A model generated the notes under the pieces. That model searched no databases. It was not told the origin of the DNA and saw nothing but the letters and a program-made list of their open reading frames with translations. DNA of 64,000 nt from Gordius sp. MW1 (Eukaryota > Nematomorpha > Gordioida > Gordea > Gordiidae). The stretch lies in contig OZ038531.1 of assembly GCA_964036665.1 (NCBI GenBank), forward strand, positions 17,608,168 to 17,672,167, written 5' to 3'. Shown here in pieces: positions 58,734 through 64,000 of the stretch (positions are counted from its first letter, which is position 1; the number at the start of each line of letters is the position of its first letter). The translations under genes were made by a program, and so were the position numbers.

Positions 58734-59959
58734 TTTTAATATTTAAAATTATCTGGGCTTTTAAACTTGTTTTAAGCTTTGTAACACTTTCAAAATATAT
58801 TAAAATATTATTTAATTTACGAAAATTTCATACTAGTTTCAATTTAATTATTAATCTCACATGCTTATTGTTTAACATATCTTGCATATTTTTATGTACC
58901 ACATGCACATATAAAGCCAATAGTTTTCCAAAAAATTGTTTGTACACCATTTTCTCCCCTTTTTTAGTGATATCCCATCATAAGTTTGATAAATTAATAT
59001 TAATAACCAATTCCTGAATTTTATAGACAATTGTTAACGTATCAAAACTTTCAAGGGATAAAAATCCTAAAAAAATCATTATGTTTGTCTTTGGACGCTA
59101 AGTTGTTCTGTGCATCTCACATCTCTAATTTCACCTAAAATTGTCAAATAAAATTTTGATTCATTTAATTTTGACAGAATATTTTTAGGTTCATTTAGCC
59201 GTTAAATTTATTAGTTCTTTTTAATTTTTAGGTGGTGAAGGGGGGGGGGTGTGCAAATATATCTATAATATCAAGGGGCAATAACTTCTAAATACTAATC
59301 TTAATTTCATAATTAATTTTTTATATCTTATGTTATGATTGCGCCTTTTGAGGATCTAACCTAAAAAAGGCTTTTAAATGTTCTCAATGTTTTCCTGATA
59401 TAAATGCTGCCTGAAAATGCTGCCAATATTGCATATGTAAAATTAAAATTTGTTATATATATGGCCAAGATTCTTTGGGTTGTGGCAATAATTTTTATAA
59501 AAACTTTGTTATATAGTTTTTAACTATTTGCATTATTTTTTAAAATGTCAACGATTTCTTGTCAATATCCCCGTTCCACTTTTACCCTTACAAACTTATT
59601 ATACCATGTGAAATTTTCTACATTGTTTTTTTAACTACATCACTTTGTTTTATTTATGAATAAATTTTATTAATTTAATGCCCTATAAACATGAGGGGAC
59701 ATATTAGTGTGATATAAATAGAAAAAATACACAAAGTAGTAGCGGAATTTTAAGTTTGTCCAACGTTTATGAAAGAAATTTTTTTTAATTGCATTTGACC
59801 CATGGTCGTATTTAGGTTTTGGATTGGGGGGGGGGGGCAAAACATATTTTTTATTATTAAAGGTGTGGGTAAGAAAATTTTTTTGTCCCCCCCCCCCCCT
59901 ATTTGACTAGCTCAGCCCCCCCCCAAGGCAAAAAGGCTAGCTACGCCACTGCCCAAGAG

Positions 59960-61033
59960 CAGTGGAATAAGATGGAGGCCCTAATACCAGATCTGTTGAA
60001 ATTTTAGATTATCAAAGGCCCTTGGTCTAAACACCTTTTTACTAGTTTATCAGGGAGTGAGATATTTTCAGTGGACATCAGCAAAACAGAAGCTTTAAAT
60101 AAGTCATTAGAAAGTCGATTGATGTTTGTATCAAGTATAATACTATTTTTTTAAATTCGTTCATTGCTTGAGCTGGTAGAATTAGTTCAACCTATTTTAT
60201 TAGCCAAAATGTGACTTTTCTACAATTTTAAGTAACACATAAGTGCCTAAGTAAATAAGCAAACTAGTTGTTCAAAATTATGTAATAAACATTGAAAACA
60301 TTTTACAATTGAGTTTGTTAACTGTTTTTGGCAGAATATATTTACTTTGAAATACAATCTGACCAACATTTGTTAACTGAATAAAATGAGTTTCTAAGTA
60401 TAGGGCCCTGCTCCCCTTACTTAAAAGCTTAACTTAATGAGTTTTTATACAAAAATTTTTGCTTATAAGCTTAAAAAATAGGATCTTAAAAAATCTGTAA
60501 TTTATAAAACATGATTATATGCTAGGTAACTTAATTATTAGAATTATGTATGTAATTTATTTCCATTTTTTAATTTAATTTATGTGAATACTAAAGTTTT
60601 GGTAGTTTTGATATGAATTAAATTTTTGATGTTATATGATCTCTTATTGTTTCATATAGATATATTGTTCTTTTATTATAATTATATGCTAGGTTAAATA
60701 ATTATTAAAATTAAGGGTGATTTAATTTTTAATAAATGTCAAAGTTGCATATTTGATAGGATTATATTCTATGATAATTTATTAATTGTTTCATAGTATA
60801 ACAGATTTTTAAGCTTTAGTAGATGAAAGTCTTAAACCTGGCTTAATCTATTCTATAGTATTTAAATTTATATTTTTAACCACTTAAATATTAGAATAAT
60901 CCTACTGGGTATCAATCACACATTATATTAATTTAAACCTTAGGAATTTAATTGCCATTTATTAATACTGTTGAGCCTCTTTATTATTTATAATTTATCC
61001 CTATTTGAATATTTTTTTCTACAATATAAAGAA
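59960..61033. other. AT-rich DNA, no supported gene
   Basis: The first ~40 bases continue a short reading frame seen left of the hAT insertion (see findings). Otherwise nothing recognised. Confidence 0.3.
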
Positions 61034-61993
61034 AATGGCTTAACCAATCAAAATTAAGGGGTAGGGTTAGGGTTAGTGTTAGGGCTAGGGTTAGGGAATA
61101 TTATAAGTACAATTAGTACACATGGATATAATATAATCATTATAATAGAATTAACTGTATAATGAGCTATTACTTAAAAATAATACAGTCATTGGCATTG
61201 TGGATGATTGGCATTATGAATGGGATTCAACGCTATCGCTTCTGTTCACAATGCCAATCGTCCATAATGCCAATGCTTTAGACCGCCAATGGCTTAACCA
61301 ATCAAAATTAAGGGGTAGGGTTAGGGTTAGTGTTAGGGCTAGGGTTAGGGAATATTATAAGTACAATTAGTACACATGGATATAATATAATCATTATAAT
61401 AGAATTAACTGTATAATGAGCTATTACTTAAAAATAATACAGTCATTGGCATTGTGGATGATTGGCATTATGAATGGGATTCAACGCTATCGCTTCTGTT
61501 CACAATGCCAATCGTCCATAATGCCAATGCTTTAGACCGCCAATGGCTTAACCAATCAAAATTAAGGGGTAGGGTTAGGGTTAGTGTTAGGGCTAGGGTT
61601 AGGGAATATTATAAGTACAATTAGTACACATGGATATAATATAATCATTATAATAGAATTAACTGTATAATGAGCTATTACTTAAAAATAATACAGTCAT
61701 TGGCATTGTGGATGATTGGCATTATGAATGGGATTCAACGCTATCGCTTCTGTTCACAATGCCAATCGTCCATAATGCCAATGCTTTAGACCGCCAATGG
61801 CTTAACCAATCAAAATTAAGGGGTAGGGTTAGTGTTAGGGCTAGGGTTAGGGAATATTATAAGTACAATTAGTACACATGGATATAATATAATCATTATA
61901 ATAGAATTAACTGTATAATGAGCTATTACTTAAAAATAATACAGTCATTGGCATTGTGGATGATTGGCATTATGAATGGGATTCAACGCTATT
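61034..61993. repeat. 254-bp tandem repeat with telomere-like block and hairpin
   Basis: Units start at 61034, 61288, 61542 and 61796, an exact 254-bp period; the fourth has lost one 6-bp TTAGGG-type unit and ends early near 61993. Each unit has a TAGGGTTAGGGTTAGTG-type block and two ~31-nt inverted arms (CATTGGCATTGTGGATGATT and its near-complement) forming a hairpin. The copies look virtually identical. Confidence 0.93.
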
Positions 61994-62440
61994 GTTAACT
62001 TATAACCAAATTATTTTAATATTAGATTTTATAAATAACAATCAATTGTAGCATTTTTTTGATTATTTTACCTTCTTTAGCGCTTATAATCCTTATTAAT
62101 TTGCAGATTGTTGGTCTTTATAATTTAATCCCAATTCTAATTTATAATTAATTTATTTACATTTACACTAATTAAGCATGAAAATTATATCAAATTTATG
62201 TTAACCATCCAGTATTAGCTTTAAATACTATCTTAGCTTCTTTATTACAATTTATCTTTGTAAGAATTTTAATTATCCAAATCTTGATAAATAATTTAAA
62301 GTAGTTTGAGAACTCTTGCAATCCTATCTCACATATTTCAAAGTTGTTAGAAGTCTATCCCCTAGACATAAGGCGTCAATACTAATATACCGAGATATGG
62401 ACTAACCCCTTCCCACGCATTTACATTATTCGCACTAATA
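61994..62440. other. AT-rich DNA without recognisable features
   Basis: No supported gene or element. Confidence 0.3.
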
Positions 62441-63580
62441 TTCCTTCTCAATGGGTGGTCAGGACTTGATATTTCTCCCTCCTCGCTCATGGCAGAAAAG
62501 CTACCCATCTTACTATGGATGTTTATGCTTTTCCTTTTTACCCCCAACCCCCTCCCCTTCGAGAGTATTCTCTATGTGCAAGACAAGAAATAGCTACTCT
62601 ACATTATACAAATTTATTATTCTCCTGCTTACGCTCCCGGAAGAAATCTGGCGTCATTACCCAAATGTGAATTTAAAAATAAGTCGAGGCGCCCTCTTAT
62701 TGTTAAAATATTTCCCTACAAATATGGTGTTATTTTACTTATAACCATTAATCAACTGCCTGTACAAATACTTTCTAAAATGCTATAATATGTAAAAACT
62801 TTTACCCTAATTCACCACACTTGATGATAATGTCTAACACTCTCAGTGAGTCTATTAAATTTTACTTCGGAAATAAAGATCAATTTATTAAACGGGTTTA
62901 ATTCTGTCCCGACTCTACAATGGAATTACGGGCCGAGTCGGATTTCTTTGTTTAAAATGGTCGAGCACGCAATCCCTTTATTTTGCTCTGACGGAATGTT
63001 GTCCCGACATCATTTCTATAATTTTAAGAAATGTAGGCTCATTAAAGAGTTCTAGTTACAATGGAAAGATATAGTTTTTACGGGCTGTAATAAGTTAAGG
63101 TTAGAGTAAATAGGCTATTATGGGTACGTCTAGTTATTGCCTCTCCGTTTTAATTTTTGCCTGGTGTCGTTGTTTTAAAAAAATAAGATTTACTATTGGC
63201 GTTAATGCTGTTGCCCCGTTCCCCTCCACGTCTATTTCTTGCGAGCAGTCATAATGTAGCTACTCTATTTTTAACAAATATATTATTCTCCTGCTTAATG
63301 CTCCCGGAAGAGATCTGCTTCAATACTAATACACACGATAAATACCAGAGGGAAGTAGATTGGCGCCCTCTTTATAAGGATAAGCCTAAGCCCACCCCTC
63401 TTCAAAAAAGGTCTTATTTATATTCAGTAATTTAAATACATTCTCACTTCTGAATTTTTAACATTATACGAAACACAACTACGTTTGATTTTAATACCTT
63501 TCATTTCTGCCAGCTCATTAAAGATTAAAATTCATTGTTAACTCGGTTTCATTTCACCCCGACTTTCAAACTCTTATCCT
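62440..63580 (+). repeat. Repeated 5' region of a LINE
   Basis: Two diverged direct copies ~680 bp apart share TATTATTCTCCTGCTTA-CTCCCGGAAGA (62617-62645, 63280-63310), GGCGCCCTCTT (62687, 63362) and a GGTTT-ATTTC/T-CCCGACT segment (62895, 63543). They directly precede the endonuclease frame, so a tandem 5' UTR/promoter or a decayed ORF1 is likely. No ORF1 motif was identified. Confidence 0.5.
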
Positions 63581-63589
63581 CCAATTATA

Positions 63590-64000
63590 ATGATATTAAA
63601 ACTTGGATCTTTAAATACCCAAACGCTAAGGGAACCAGGTTCCTTGCAGGCCCTTACTTTTTTTGCCTCCCACCACTGCATTCACATTTTCTGCGTCCAA
63701 CAAACAAGATACTCAAATCGCAAAGTCCTCCCCGATAACGATTATATTTTTTACGCCACCGAGTCTGGCCAAGAATCTGCAACAGGGGTGGGTACATTTA
63801 TCAAACGCGACCTTAAGGTTATTAGCGTTGACTACGAACAATAGACTTTTAATCATTCACCTACAAATAAAAAATCGGTGTGTTTCAATTTTTAACATAT
63901 ACGCTCCCCCCTCTTCCAAAAATTTTCAATCGATGGAATCCCTCCTGCAAAACATCACAGATAAATTGAAAGCTAAACATATTAATATCCTCGCTGGTGA
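63590..64000 (+). pseudogene. LINE ORF2 APE-type endonuclease, N-terminus
   Basis: The frame from 63590 reads as the start of an apurinic endonuclease domain: LGSLNTQTLREPGSLQAL, then FCVQQTRYSN (equivalent of QETR) and DYIFYATESGQESATGVGTFI. After a frame change near 63840 it goes on as RLLIIHLQIKNRCVSIFNIYAPPSS to INILAG at the window end, the pattern preceding the GDFN motif. One frameshift marks it as probably inactive. The RT part lies beyond 64000. Confidence 0.8.

Larger units (their letters stand above)
53584..59951. mobile_element. hAT element interrupted by a Gypsy insertion
   Basis: The ends CAGTGGCGTAGCTAG and CTAGCTACGCCACTG are perfect inverted repeats. Exact 8-bp duplications CCCAAGAG flank them (53576-53583, 59952-59959). 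Subtracting the Gypsy element (53705-57890) and its 5-bp duplication leaves about 2.2 kb. That holds a left end of G and C runs, a broken hAT transposase (58020-58733) and a right end with long G/C runs near 59825-59900. Confidence 0.85.

Noticed and set aside
61034..61993. CRISPR-like regularly spaced array
   Set aside because: The whole 254-bp unit repeats with no unique spacers, and the genome is eukaryotic.
62362..63435. Several 60-97-codon frames near the right end
   Set aside because: No family resemblance; they overlap the duplicated LINE 5' region.

Overview
The window is nuclear DNA of an animal, most likely an invertebrate. It is strongly AT-rich and gene-poor, with GT-AG introns, a peptide-type G-protein-coupled receptor, a nuclear gene for a mitochondrial ribosomal protein, and dense transposable elements of every major class. 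Short TTAGGG-like blocks occur inside repeats, which argues mildly against insects (TTAGG) and nematodes (TTAGGC). I cannot name the species.

Only two host genes can be supported, both on the minus strand. One is a rhodopsin-like receptor split over 2.0-9.85 kb: a TM1 exon at 9607-9839 joins in frame, across a 5.17-kb intron, to a large exon at 2021-4439 carrying TM2-TM7. It has two very large, cysteine-free, sequon-rich extracellular loops. The other is mitochondrial ribosomal protein L28 (29955-31014), five coding exons with two ultra-short introns of 40 and 37 nt.

The rest is mobile or repetitive DNA. 0-1.4 kb: decayed LINE. 4.4-24.5 kb: many small inverted-repeat elements, including a family with ends CATGGGCGTAGCCA, G/C runs and 8-bp target duplications, plus larger hAT-like elements (12775-14145; 14729-17142) and foldback structures (20.6-22.2 kb). 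24638-28180: an 8-bp-TSD hAT-like unit enclosing two hAT transposase relics as a ~1.25-kb-arm inverted dimer. 28.7-29.4 kb: LINE tail and a GC-rich repeat. 33293-40272 and 44393-51375: two near-identical direct copies of a 7-kb segment, each with a Mutator-like element bearing a decayed SWIM-domain transposase. Between them lies a Gypsy element (40273-44392) without a 3' LTR; the second copy shows the matching empty site. 51.4-53.4 kb: ~103-bp tandem repeats and AT-rich DNA. 53584-59951: a hAT element interrupted by a complete young Gypsy element (LTRs differ at 1 of 134 positions). 61034-61993: 254-bp tandem repeat with telomere-like motifs and a hairpin. 62.4-64 kb: 5' part of a LINE running off the window.

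There is no operon logic here. The structure is layered insertion: target-site duplications fix the order of several nestings. Frameshifts in otherwise young elements may be true decay or residual assembly indels.
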